DNA of 64,000 bases from Polymyxa betae. Its lineage: Eukaryota; Endomyxa; Phytomyxea; Plasmodiophorida; Plasmodiophoridae. The stretch's first letter is position 1. Every line of letters starts with the position of its first letter. The position numbers were made by a program, and so were the translations under genes. Positions 34,852-45,939 of this stretch are shown piece by piece. The stretch is from NCBI GenBank assembly GCA_003693705.1, contig RBZT01000588.1, forward strand, positions 145,256-209,255. The letters are read 5' to 3'. The notes under the pieces are model-generated. The model was given only the letters and a program-made list of their open reading frames with translations. It searched no databases and was not told the origin of the DNA.

Positions 34852-37346
34852 ATGATGTCGCATAGGATTCAGCGTCTGCCTCCAGAAGTTGTCAATCGAA
34901 TCGCGGCAGGGGAGGTCATCCAGCGGCCGTCGTCGGCGCTTAAAGAACGTCTGTAGGAGATGAGGGATTTTGTTTGAAGAATCTCCTGACCATCCGAGTA
35001 TAGTCATTGAGAACAGCATCGATGCTGGAGCCACTCGAATCAATATCGCTCTTGGCCAGTCTGGGTTGAAGCTTCTATCGATTACAGATAACGGTTCAGG
35101 AATCGCTGTGGTCTGATTGGCTTGCCTTTTTGTTTTCATGGTTGACTTAAGCATTTGAATAGGACGACTTTCCGATTCTTTGCGAGCGGTTCACAACGAG
35201 TAAGCTGCGAGAATATAAAGATTTGGAATCGATCGAGACGTTTGGATTTCGTGGCGAAGCGCTCGCTTCCATTAGCCACGTCGCTCATATATCTGTGATG
35301 TCGAAAACAGCCGATGCGAAAACCGCTTTCAAAGCGACATTTCTGGACGGAAGAATCTGTGATCAGCCTCAGCCCTGTGCTGGCCTTCAAGGCACCCAGA
35401 TCGTTATCGAAGATCTGTTTTATAATATCGTACGTGTTTACGAGAAGATTAACTTATTGACACATGCTCACGCTCTGCAGCCAATGCGTCTCAATGCGTT
35501 GAAGAACCTGAATGATGAATACAATCGTTGCTTGACAACATTATCGCACTTTGCCGTTCATTTCTACAAAGTTGCATTTTCCGTAAAAAAGCAAGGCAAG
35601 ACGAAATGCGATTTGAACACAACAGGAAAGGCTTCCCAGCAGGATGTTATTCGTTTGCTCTTCGGACAGGTAGCAGGTTTTAGGTCCTGCGTTCTTTTTG
35701 TTGTAATTTATGCTTTTATAGGCGATAGCCAAAGAATTGCTTCCAGTATCTGGTTCAGAACCGGGGTCACAAGCAAATCTGAAACTCAGTGGTCTGGTGA
35801 CAAACGTGAATTTTAATGTGAAGACTTTCACGTTAATTCTTTTTGTCAATCAACGTCTCGTCGAATGCACAGCAATTCGAAAAACAGTCGAATCTGTATA
35901 TGCACCGTTTTTACCGAAAGGTTCCCATCCCTTCGTATATCTAGATCTGCGAATTCCTGTAATGAGAAAGTTCAATTCTCAATCGTATTTATCAATGACT
36001 TACACTAACAGCCACATACTGTTGATGTCAATGTACATCCCACAAAGCGAGAGGTCGGTCTGTTGTACGAAGCCGAGATTGTCGAGCTGTTGCAGAAATG
36101 GCTCCAAAGCTCGTTGTCTGCCAGTAACAAAAGCAGAACTTATGTCGTGCAATCTGTTGTCCAAGCTCCAATAGAAGTTTCTGCTGTCGCTCAAATTGCT
36201 AAAAAAGGCATATTTGTTATGCCCTGCCTTTTCTCTTAGCGTTCTGAAACATCGTATAGTTACTAATCCAAGCCAGGCAGTACGAACAGATTTTCGTGCA
36301 CCTGCTGGCCGACTTGCTGCGTATTTGTCCCATCCAAAGATGATGACCCTATCTGGCCCTAAACAGACAGAAGTTGAGGAGGTGGGAGATGGAACCACCT
36401 GCGATTTGGCAAGTGTTCGTGAGCTGCTGGATGATGTAAGATTAGAGCGTCTTTCTTATTGGTCTGTGTCAGCTTCGTACAGATCAGAATAAGCTGTAGT
36501 GAGACACTCTCCCATGTCTTCAAGACCTATGTATTCGTTGGTTGTATCGACGATCATTTTGCGCTTATTCAAAGTGGCACCAAACTGTTCGTTGTTAATG
36601 TCCCTGTAGTCAGGTATGGATTATGGTTATGTTTGTGGCCGCTGTCAACGATTTGGTAATTGTAGCAACTGCTTCTTCTATGAGCGCTGTTTGCGAAGTT
36701 TTTCGAGGCTGCCCAAGTTTCGGTTGCAATCTCAGCCCAGGATTTCAATTTGCAACTTGTGCCGAATTGCTCTGGATGACCCCAATTCTGGCTGGACTCC
36801 TGAAGATGGCGATAAAGAAGAAATCGCCACTCACATCACGAATGTCTTCATCAGTCAGCGTCAGATGCTGAATGAGTATTTCTCCATTGCCGTCTCTGAG
36901 AATGGTGATCTACTTGCATTACCTCAGGTTTGCTCATCGAAGTAACTATTTACGCTTATCATTATTACTTGCTAGATTCTTCGTCAGTATGTCCCACCGC
37001 TTGCCCTTCTTCCGATGTTTGTTTTACGTTGTGGTTCTGAGGTATCTTCTTTCTGTTTTAAGCAACATTCGGGATTGAGACAGTAAGTCAGGTCGACTGG
37101 AGGACAGAAAAGGAATGTTTTCGAGATTTGTCTCAAGAGTTAGCTCGGCTGTATCAGGTTCATCCGGGAATGTATATCGATTCTGTAGCTCAGGCCAACA
37201 AGCCATCTCTACAATGGATTACAGAGCATGTTCTGATGTCAGCGTTCCAGAATGGATTCGTTCCACCAAAACATCTAATTGACAGCGGAGCCATTCTGCA
37301 AATTGCTTCGTGTGAAAGCTTATATAAAGTATTTGAGCGGTGTTGA
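34852..37346 (+). CDS. MLH1: DNA mismatch repair protein MLH1
   Basis: About ten exons. The GHKL ATPase is intact: [27 protein letters not shown] (catalytic E/N and D), [37 protein letters not shown], then [11 protein letters not shown]. Further blocks are [16 protein letters not shown] and [14 protein letters not shown]. The linker is short. The C-terminal domain reads [61 protein letters not shown] and ends SLYKVFERC, the conserved FERC end required for MutL-alpha function. It works with PMS1/PMS2 partners in mismatch repair and meiotic crossing over. Overall about 640 residues, shorter than human because of the reduced linker. Confidence 0.95.
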
Positions 37347-37488
37347 AACTCAGCTAGAACAAATAGAATATGGAAAACAATTTAATCAATGTTGTAAGTT
37401 TACTCCTCACCCGTAATGAAAAGCGTTCGATTTGATCCACCGTACTGAATAAGATTTAATGCTAAGTTGCACTGAAGGTTATTCCTGA

Positions 37489-39067
37489 ATGGGAGCCTGT
37501 TCATCGACAGCAATTTCGGATGCTGGCGGTGCTAGAAAAATCTTGGTGGAACAAAACCGCCAACATCAGGCAGCTAAAAATTCCAAAGAAATCGATGTTC
37601 AGGTGGAAAAGGCATATTTACAGGAATCTAGTATCAATAAGCTGCTGCTGCTCGGAGCAGGTTGGGCCCGATTTGAATGAAATTTCTTCATCGATATCAT
37701 TGTTTTCAGGGGAATCTGGAAAGTCGACACTCTACCGACAAATGAAACGCATTTATGGAGCAGGATTCTCGAAGCAAGAGATCGAATTCTTTAAACAGGC
37801 GATTCTGTCGAATACAATTCGGTTTATGGCTACTCTACTAGATGCAGCCGATCAATTTCAGAATCAGATTGACGTTCCTCTAAATGTATTCTATTGTGAT
37901 TGCGGTTTCCCCAACAGACATATGACGTGTTTTCAGAGCAGCAGTGTCCCCCGGAAAGAGGAATTTCGACGGCTTCTAATTGGCGAAGCAATTTATAACA
38001 ATCACGTAATTCTGCATGAACTGATTTTTCAGAAAGGAATTCCATTCCCAATGAACAGATGGCATTTTTGATTTCGGAACTTTGGAACGACGAATCGTTG
38101 AAAATCACCTTCGATTTACGTTCGCGATACCAGGTTGGTCGAAAAATGCCAACAATTAGGCCCTAACTCCAGCATGTTCTAGCTTCCAGATTGCGCTCGC
38201 TATTTCTTTGATAAGGCCAAGGCTATAGCTCAGCCTTCATACACACCATCAGATACGGTAATACTCCACTTCCTAAGTATTTTTTTCTGATACTTAGTTA
38301 ACGATTTCAGGATATATTACTGTCAAGGATACGAACGACAGGTATTGTTGAGACCCGGTTTAAGATCAACGGCACAGTATTTGATATATTTGATGTTGGA
38401 GGGCAACGAAATGAGAGAAAGAAATGGGTCTGTCAAGCATCGTATATTCGTAATTGGTTGCTAACACTCCAATTCCCCATAGATTCATTGCTTTGAGAAT
38501 GTGACGGCGGTTATATTTGTCATTGCAGTTTCAGAATATGATCAAGTATGCGAAATTTGTGCTGCTTGCTGTTTATGTGCTAATTGCTTGCAGGTCTTAT
38601 TTGAAGATTACAACAAAAATCGGATGAAAGAGGCACTTGAACTTTTCGAGGAAACCGTCAATTCAAAATGGTTCGCGAAAATCGACATCATTGTGTTTCT
38701 AAACAAGATCGATATGCTGGCTCGTAAGATAGTAAAAACGTCTATTGATCAGTATTTCCCTGATTATAAAGGAGGTATGAAGTTCCGATCATGGCTATGC
38801 CATTACATTTCTGAAATGCTTTATCAAGGTCGGGATCTCAATGCGGCTTCACAGTTTTTCACAGAACAGGTTCTGTCTAGAAATCACATGCCTTTGCGAG
38901 CAATATACTGTCATTGTACGACGGCTACTGACGAGGCCAACGTAATACGTGTTTTCAGTGCCGTGAGGGATATCATCCTGAGAAAGGTAAAACAAACTCT
39001 GACCATTATGTACAAGTCGCTGATTGGAGCATTTTTCCAGAATATTTCCAGGGTCGGACTACTGTAG
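37489..39067 (+). CDS. heterotrimeric G-protein alpha subunit
   Basis: About ten exons. N-terminus MGACSS has Gly2 (myristoylation) and Cys4 (palmitoylation). G1 is [18 protein letters not shown], restored exactly by a 49-nt intron between GA and GES. The helical domain is followed by [12 protein letters not shown] (Arg and Thr of switch I), [16 protein letters not shown] (switch II Gln), FLNKIDML (NKxD) and [14 protein letters not shown] (TCAT variant). The C-terminus spliced from the final exon is [12 protein letters not shown]. It transduces receptor signals, plausibly to the cyclase in this window. The residue at -4 is Val, not the Cys of pertussis-sensitive Gi types. Confidence 0.93.
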
Positions 39068-39234
39068 TTCCGAGAGCAACTTCTGCATGCGTCTCCTTAG
39101 TTGCTGCACCGTAATCAATCTAGCAAGAGAATAAATACACTATACATTTTAGCAGCAGGTTGATGATCGGGCGGGACGCTAGCTCCCTGCCTTGATCCTA
39201 GCAGCGTCTGGCTTGCAGTGAAAACTACACCATA

Positions 39235-39252
39235 CTGCTGCTGCTGCTGCTG
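39235..39252. repeat. CTG trinucleotide microsatellite
   Basis: Six uninterrupted CTG units between the G-alpha gene and the SERBP1-like gene. No exon crosses it in any convincing frame. Confidence 0.8.
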
Positions 39253-39439
39253 CTTGCTTCTGTCTGGTCAAGTCTGAATGCCATGAGGAGGAGCGGCCCG
39301 TCACTTGGCTGGCAGCTCTTCCCGTCACAGAGTCATGGGAGTACCAAGGAATTGAGTGCGAAAGTGAGATCACTGTCCTTTCCCCTATTTTTATCGTTCA
39401 AAGAACCGGGGCATCATCGTTTGTATAAGAACGGTAAAG

Positions 39440-39693
39440 ATGCCCAACACTGATAAACACGGCGGTATAGACCGACATTCCGGGACTGGCCTGCGAGGGG
39501 AGCCCAAGAAAGGCGGCGCTGGTGGCAAGGTATCTGTCGTCATCATCAACCCGAATCCAGCGCGGTCTGAGTGTTTCGTTAGGGTACCTGGGGTGCGCTT
39601 GATGATTTCACCGAGGCGCCGGCTGCAATCGACAAGGGTGATCCGAACTACGACCCACACGAGCAGGCAGCCAAGAATAAGAACAAGCACTAA
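39440..39693 (+). CDS. short HABP4/SERBP1-family ribosome-associated protein
   Basis: Two exons (39440-39529, 39583-39693) around a 53-nt intron give 66 residues. The N-terminal HGGIDRHSGTGLRGEPKKGG is the conserved DRHSGTG..E.KKGGAG core of the SERBP1/HABP4/Stm1-Stf2 group. The C-terminal half, GTWGALDDFTEAPAAI followed by DPNYDPHEQAAKNKNKH, resembles the short fungal members. Longer relatives lock idle ribosomes; a comparable role here is inference. The unspliced 87-codon frame destroys the WGALDDF segment, so splicing is well supported. Confidence 0.75.
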
Positions 39694-39763
39694 GTTAAAC
39701 TGACTGTGAGCATTAAGCAAATACAACATGTAATTTGGTGATTAGAGCATATATTGGCTATTG

Positions 39764-41293
39764 TTAAACCGGATCTTCTTCGTCGCTCAGTGATCCGCTC
39801 GTTCTTCTGATATCCGGAGGCTCAATCTGAAGTGGAGTCGCGTCATCTCGACATTCGAGATCGGGTGGATCGAGTTGGGGCCCATACAGCTCAACTAATG
39901 CTTGCTTCGTCCACTCTTCAATGGCCATCATCGCATGAGACAGATTTCCGGCTGTATCTGATGTAGAATCTTCAATAGCTAGCAGTCTGCATAACTGCTC
40001 TCTGGTTGCATCCAACAGTGAAGAAATTTGTTCACGCTCTTCTTCCAGCATGTCTAATTCTCGTGTTTGCTCCTCGATGCTGTGCGATAAACCCATTGCC
40101 ACAGTTGACGATGCTTTCGTGTTCCATGGATTTCGCCCGTCGTCATATCTTGTCAAGGCCATCATTTCGTCTGACATCTTTTTTCTCTGTAATGATAGTT
40201 CTCGTACCTCTTCGAACTGTAGGATATTCTGTTCTTCATGCATTGCAAACCATTCGCACAGAGCATCGATATCGCCGTCCATGCCGATATCTTCGATGAT
40301 GAGCTTCCAGTCCTGTTCGCGCTTCTTTAGCCATGCTATTGCTGACTCAATCTTGATGGAATCGATAGCATTACTCCAGGTACAGTGCGCCCAGATTTTG
40401 CATATTCGGTCGATTTCAGAAGCTTGCACTACTTCGGTAACTACTTTGGCCAGGTCTTTCTTCTTTGGACGTCGCCACTTCGGCTGATCACCGGATCGGA
40501 ATTGCCGAAGACGTTCGTCAATAGCACTCTTTTCGGCAACTATAGCCATTATATGGCTCCACTCCTGGTGACATAGTATTTCCAACTTCTCGCTGCTTGT
40601 TACCAGATTCGTCAATGTGCATTGCGACTCCGCTTCTTCACTTTCAATCCGGTTAATATTAGAGAACAATGAGGAGATTTTGTTACGTAGTTCAACCTGA
40701 GCGGAGCCTTTGGCATGAAACCGATGGCGTAATATTTGGTTACTCTGAGATAAATCCAACAGGTCGACTTTCAACTGCTTCACTGCGCTTTGAATTGTAC
40801 TAAGTTTCTTGTTAGCGATTGACAATTGCGATTCAAGCGAGCACGTTCTTTGGAATTTATGCTGCTCGTTAGATCTAAACTTGCCATAATGGTGATCAGA
40901 TTGCATCAGCTCTGCGATTTCCTGGTCCAAATCTATTATTTGTGATTGCAGTTGCTGCAGAGTCCGATTCATCCGCTTGGTGTCGAACTTGACGTGGTCT
41001 TCCAGCTCCAAAAGCGAAGCAGCCCATTCACTTGAATAACTTCCTCGGATTGATTTGTTAACATTATCGACGTTTCTGATAATGTCCTTCTCCATTCCCT
41101 CAATATACTCATTTTTTTCGTGAATTTTCGAGCGTAAACCATTCTCCCGGGCTAAGCCTTTTGCAGTTGCGCTTCTATGAGCCTGGACCTTATGCAACGT
41201 TCTTGAGAGGGCATGCAAATCAATCGTTGCATTTTGGATGATATCTTTCGATGAATAGAACGGAGCCGCCCCAGGGAGAAGACTTGGCAGCAT
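39764..41293 (-). CDS. long coiled-coil protein, ODA docking complex (CCDC114/63)-like
   Basis: A 510-residue intronless stretch beginning at the first ATG (MLPSLLPGAAPFYSSKD) before continuous heptads. The frame is open for a further 112 codons upstream, but that part looks non-coding and overlaps the LSM12 promoter. Coiled coil includes LEDHVKFDTKRMNRTLQQLQ and FHAKGSAQVELRNKISSLF. The block DIDALCEWFAMHEEQNILQF followed by heptads parallels the DLD.LV..F...E..NFALF signature of CCDC114/CCDC63. The tail is acidic and ends RTSGSLSDEEDPV. It is probably an axonemal docking or related coiled coil; an upstream exon may be missing. Confidence 0.5.
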   Translation of the reverse strand: MLPSLLPGAAPFYSSKDIIQNATIDLHALSRTLHKVQAHRSATAKGLARENGLRSKIHEKNEYIEGMEKDIIRNVDNVNKSIRGSYSSEWAASLLELEDHVKFDTKRMNRTLQQLQSQIIDLDQEIAELMQSDHHYGKFRSNEQHKFQRTCSLESQLSIANKKLSTIQSAVKQLKVDLLDLSQSNQILRHRFHAKGSAQVELRNKISSLFSNINRIESEEAESQCTLTNLVTSSEKLEILCHQEWSHIMAIVAEKSAIDERLRQFRSGDQPKWRRPKKKDLAKVVTEVVQASEIDRICKIWAHCTWSNAIDSIKIESAIAWLKKREQDWKLIIEDIGMDGDIDALCEWFAMHEEQNILQFEEVRELSLQRKKMSDEMMALTRYDDGRNPWNTKASSTVAMGLSHSIEEQTRELDMLEEEREQISSLLDATREQLCRLLAIEDSTSDTAGNLSHAMMAIEEWTKQALVELYGPQLDPPDLECRDDATPLQIEPPDIRRTSGSLSDEEDPV

Positions 41294-41686
41294 GCCATGA
41301 ACGACGAGGTAAATATCTACCGCGAACAACTTGGTCGGTCGGTACCATAACGGAGATGCGATCTTTTTACAAATTGCTGTTTGGCAAGGAGGAAAATTTA
41401 ATTGTGAGAACTGAGGTGAATGATGGACCCATGGTCTGTAAATGGCCTGCTTCGTTGGAAGATTTGATATACAGCAGGGGTCATGGTGCCAGATGGTGGC
41501 CGCCTCGTTTATTATCGTTACAGCCTTGCATGTATGTAATGGTGCCATCATGCCATCCGTGTCATGGCCAGAACGAATCATATTGCGTGTTGCGTCGTTT
41601 GAATCGGCGCCGGCTTCCCTGAGTTGCAATCTCTCGCCTCGTATCGCCGCCGCACGCCGCCGGCCGCTCGCGGTCGTATCTGCATC

Positions 41687-42507
41687 ATGGCGACAGGCTA
41701 TAATCGGCCTCCGACGTCACCCCAGTTTCCACCGCTGCCATCGTCGCGATCGCAATCGGCAACGACTGTCGGTGGTGTAATTGGCCCTACGACCTCCTAC
41801 AGGCGTGCTGTCACTGCTGTTCCTGATAATCCCAATTTTTCACTCCTAGAGAATCTTCCAGGAAAGTTCGTGACATTGACTCGTTCAGAGCCCTTTTCTT
41901 GTGAAGTCTCCGGTCGCGTTCTTTTCGGAGATACTTCATATGGTGAATTAGAAAATGAATTCGTTGCCCGTTTATTAACCCGCGTCCTAAGGAGTGATTG
42001 GCATTGTTGACCAGTCGAATGATCAGCTGTGCATCTTTCAAACGCAGTCGCTTGACGATTTGAAAATCTTGGATCAACCCCGCCAGCCTTGGTCGCGTGA
42101 AGAGAATACTGGTATATCTGTTATTTTTGAAGGCATATCAGTTCATTGGCTTGACAGCATTGGGTTTAACTTCGGATCCGGAAGTTCAAAAGTATCGCGA
42201 GAATAGAAATCTTGAAATCCGTCGCGAAATTGCTGCAAAAATCGGCCCAGAAGGCACCAGCCCCACTGTGCAGAATTTATTTGATTCCTTGTCGAAAACC
42301 TTATCCTGCGCTTGGAAAGGCAACGACATTTTGATCCATGATGTTCGTATCCATCCTCCTTATCGTCCCGAAAATTGCATTGGCTCTAACCGAGTTTCAC
42401 TGAGCCGTATCCAGAAAATTGTAATGTTTCCATGTGAATTGTCCCATTATGTATTTAGCCAGATTTAGGTTGCTGCTGAATGGAAGAAAATTGACGAATC
42501 TCCATAA
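41687..42507 (+). CDS. LSM12: LSM12-like protein
   Basis: Four exons with short introns. The LSm half contains PGKFVTLTRSEPFSCEVSGR and, after a 50-nt intron, VIGIVDQSNDQLCIFQ. The anticodon-binding-domain (AD) half contains LFDSLSKTLSCAWKGNDILI, then HDVRIHPPYRPENCIG and SLSRIQKIV. The VRI.PPY..ENC motif and L..+RKIV end are the LSM12 AD signature. An N-terminal disordered Ser/Pro extension (PTSPQFPPLPSSRSQS) precedes it. LSM12 proteins associate with ataxin-2-type RNP complexes and in animals bind NAADP. It is divergently oriented with the coiled-coil gene at 39764-41293. Confidence 0.85.
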
Positions 42508-42708
42508 ATTCCATTTCCGGGGAGCGTAGTTACCGGTGTGGGCAGTAAGCATGAACATCAAGTCTTATCTTTATGGACATTTTTAATTGGTTTTCATTAC
42601 TGCTGGATAAACTTTCAATGTTTGTGCTATCTACATTGTAACTCATGCTTATCAATGCTTAGAGATTTTGGTATATTTCACAAGCAGTTGAAGATCTCTT
42701 CGTCACTA

Positions 42709-44355
42709 TTACGCTTCAGATGTTTTTGTAAAATTGTTTTTTTGAAAGATGTGGGTTAGAAGTATCTCATACACTTCGGTCGCTTCGATAGTTCCTTGGT
42801 CTTTCTGGCCGGTGGCGAAACCCGAAGCAATGATTATTGGCTCGGTTCCTTTGTCATCACGCCCATGCGACCCACATATAGTCTTGGCAGCATCCTCTGT
42901 AAAAGGTGTGGCATTCACCAATACTCGAAGACGGCAGATTTGAGACAGAATCGCCTTTAAAAAGAGATTCACATAGCCAAACCATTCTCCTAAAAATTTA
43001 GGATATGAAACCAGAAGCTCACACGGATCGTATCCCTAACATTTAGTAAGGTTCCGATTCTTCGTAATGCACATGAACCGACCGGCTTCTCGTGAATTGC
43101 CACCGTAGGTGCATAGTCGGGAGCGTCTGAATCCTTCAACCAGTAATAGTATGTAAACCAGGCAGATTTTTGGGCAATGCAGATAACTTCTCCACATCTG
43201 TCTTCGTGAAACATTTGCCGAACCCATTCAGGTGCATCATCATGATCGAACACAGACTCTATATCAGGTGTGTCTTTCAAGACCTTTTTGACTGCAAAAA
43301 CGTCGCGCTTATTGGCGACATGTATCAATGCGATTTGGTGATCAGCTAGAGCAAACGCTCGTGATGCGCCACAATCAAGAGTATACCCATTTCGTTCTCT
43401 TCGCAGAGCCAGGAATCCGGCTTCGTTCAGAATTTTGTTGATGTGTATCGGAGTGCCAACTGTGCAGATGCCATATTCTGACAACATGATGACTTCTGCC
43501 TTCCTCTCCTCATAAAACAAGACTAAATCTTTCACGAGTTCGTCAATAAGACGCAATTCGGAAGCGACTACGTCTCCACTTTCAGGACCATGCTTTTGCA
43601 GGACGTAATCCAGATGCGGAAGATAGATGAAGCTAAAATCGGGATTATAATCGAGCTCGATTTTGCGAGATGCATCGGCAATCCATCTGGAGCTTTTGAT
43701 GTTGCTCATGGGACCCCAGAAATTATGCAAGGGGAATGTCCCGAGCTCGTTTTGGAGCTGATCGCGAAGATGGCTCGGCTTCGTATAGATATCAGCAAAT
43801 TTACGACCATCCTTCATATACTGCAGGCATAGTAAGAATACGAAATATCACTACAAAACGCTAAAGAACCTGAGGCCTCGGTGCGATCATAATGTCGATT
43901 GCATCTACAACCACAAGTCATTCTTCTGTATTCATCTGCCCAAAACATTGCAGATTACCGTCGTACATGTTATGCCAAGCACAATTTGCAAACGTGATTG
44001 CGCTTGGGTGACGCTCCTTGATGATATCATAAATTCTTTTCGACTGGACCAGCGCTCTGGATTGGTGCCAGTTCCTAACTTCTTTCATTGCTTTGTCGTA
44101 GAATCCATTTGCTGTGATCCCGTGCTCGCTTGGCGTTTTCCCGGTCAAAAACTATTTATCTATTGAAACTTGTATGCGGAATGACCATTGAAGACCACCT
44201 ACGGTTGCTTGAGAGACACACGTTAACGCTGGAAATGCCCCTGTGATGTTTCGATGCCCTTTCTGCCAACGTTCATAAACAAAAGGTGTGTTCTGCTCGC
44301 TGATCAAAGAGTCACTTAGGCCGATGACGTCCAGTACCACCACTTTAGTCGTCAT
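42709..44355 (-). CDS. alkaline-phosphatase-fold nucleotide pyrophosphatase/phosphodiesterase
   Basis: Five exons. The start MTTKVVVLDVIGLSDSL gives the first metal Asp. SQAT joined to FLTGKTPSEHGITANGFY is the nucleophile region. Then WHNMYDDAIDIMIAPRPQYM spans two introns. Second metal sites lie in FIYLPHLDYVLQKHG and EVIMLSEYGI (D/H and SEYG). C-terminal KPGYDPCELL and ICGSHGRD complete the fold. There is no signal peptide, so it is probably cytosolic. The closest relatives I can recall are bacterial, plant and fungal phosphodiesterase/pyrophosphatase proteins rather than animal ENPPs. Its substrate is unknown; nucleotide-sugars or nucleotides are family precedents. Confidence 0.75.
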
Positions 44356-44896
44356 GATGCTACGCAGACGAGAACCAGATATCGCTTTAATAAAAGGAGT
44401 GATTATCACTTAGCTCGCACAATACCTTAAGTGGTATCATGAAACTGATTGATTGGCAACCTTTCCACTTTATCTACTTTGGAATTGGGATGATCCGCTA
44501 CAAGTTTCACACAAGAGAACGCTTATGGAATCATATATAATGAAAATCGGGCAAACATCATGTAGAGCTTTCTCAGCTGAAGCAAGTCATTTTTAGTCGA
44601 ATTCCAACAATTTGATTTCATTTGTTCATAATTTCTATCAAAAGGATGTTTTTTGAATTTGATCTGATGACTGAACTCTGTAATGAAGGTTTGGGCGATC
44701 TCGTCTGGAGCTTACATGCATTCCTCGACGAATGACGTCTAGAAATTTAGTTAATTTCCAAGATAATCGTAGCCTATTATAATAGCATCGTTTGACTTAT
44801 TTCGTACCTTTCGTTGGCCATCTTTCTATCACGACGACGGTTATCAGGGACAGTTTTGTATGTGCGAAATCCACGGTCTCATACCATCTTTGCGAA

Positions 44897-45190
44897 ATGT
44901 TATCCACCTCTGTTGATCACGCTATTCGGGAGACAAATGCTTTAATGACTCTCAGGAACACTGTTTTGACGACGCGAGACCAGGCTCGGGTTGTGGCCCA
45001 ACAGGTATATGTGACTCGGCATTGAAAGCTACTTTTTCAATTGGCAGTACAGATGCAGGAGCTAGACCTGGCTCTGCGAAATGTTCAGATCCTAATCTCG
45101 ACCGTCTCGATGCCTTTGCAATCGACATTATATCAGCAATTTTGGCCTCAGGTTGATGAGCGGCAGTCGACAAATTCGCCTGGTTTCTAA
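44897..45190 (+). CDS. small coiled-coil protein, 81 aa
   Basis: Two exons (44897-45004 and 45053-45190) with a 48-nt intron. The spliced protein is almost wholly helical: HAIRETNALMTLRNTVL, DQARVVAQQMQELDLALRNV, then LQSTLYQQFWPQVDE. The size and continuous amphipathic helix suggest a subunit of a helical-bundle complex such as BORC/BLOC or a kinetochore assembly, but no subunit-specific motif is seen. Confidence 0.45.
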
Positions 45191-45939
45191 TAAACTAGTA
45201 CATATTTATTGTTGTTTCTTCTTCTCTATCGCTTTCCGTTCCTCTCGAAGTTGCTGGTGAAGTTCCTGAATAGTAAATCATCAAGGGGCTTAAAATGAAA
45301 CAGCTCTAAAAAGATTACCCATCTTTGCCGACCTTCGGAGTCAATATGACGCCGATATAAGACGATGCTGCAAAGAGCGATAGCGGGCCTATTCAGGTTC
45401 TATTCAGTATTGATACCATGCGGTATCGTTTAGACAAACCAGGTATAGCAGGTGATCTTCAGACATCTCAACGCTTCTGGTGACCACGCCATCTTCCTCC
45501 GATCGCAGATGCGGATCACAAGTGCACTCGACTTCAGCCTGCAAGGTGACGATCGGATGCTTGTTTCGACGAGCCTTTTACATACATAAACTCCTTGTTA
45601 ACACTCACCGCCTTTTTACACATATTCGTTCTAACACCTTACCACCGTCTGAAGCAAGCCGAGGCTGACTGTTTTACTTTGGATCTGCCAGATCGGCATC
45701 AAACTCAACAACTCTCCGCTTACTAAGAGATTTATTTTTTGAAAAAATGAGTTAATCAGTACATGAATAATAAGAAGAAGATACAGATTCGTGGCGGATG
45801 TTATGATTACAATCGCTAGAACACTTTCTTATACCACAGCAACAATAGAGGAAGTAATGTTACTGAGTGGCTTCGTGGGCTTCATGATTGCGCGCAAGCG
45901 ACGTTTGGGTTCGAGTTCGGGCCGGAGGCATTTCGTATA
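45191..45939. other. unresolved region with possible small genes
   Basis: On the minus strand a terminal exon reading ELHQQLREERKAIEKKKQQ plus a short upstream exon (MSEDHLLYL) may form a very small gene near 45215-45503. On the plus strand a stretch near 45640-45720 reads HRLKQAEADCFTLDLPD and could be a last exon. I could not assemble either into a full gene. Confidence 0.3.

Noticed and set aside
39179-39373. Minus-strand frame encoding a polyalanine run
   Set aside because: It is the CTG microsatellite read in reverse; no flanking coding signal.
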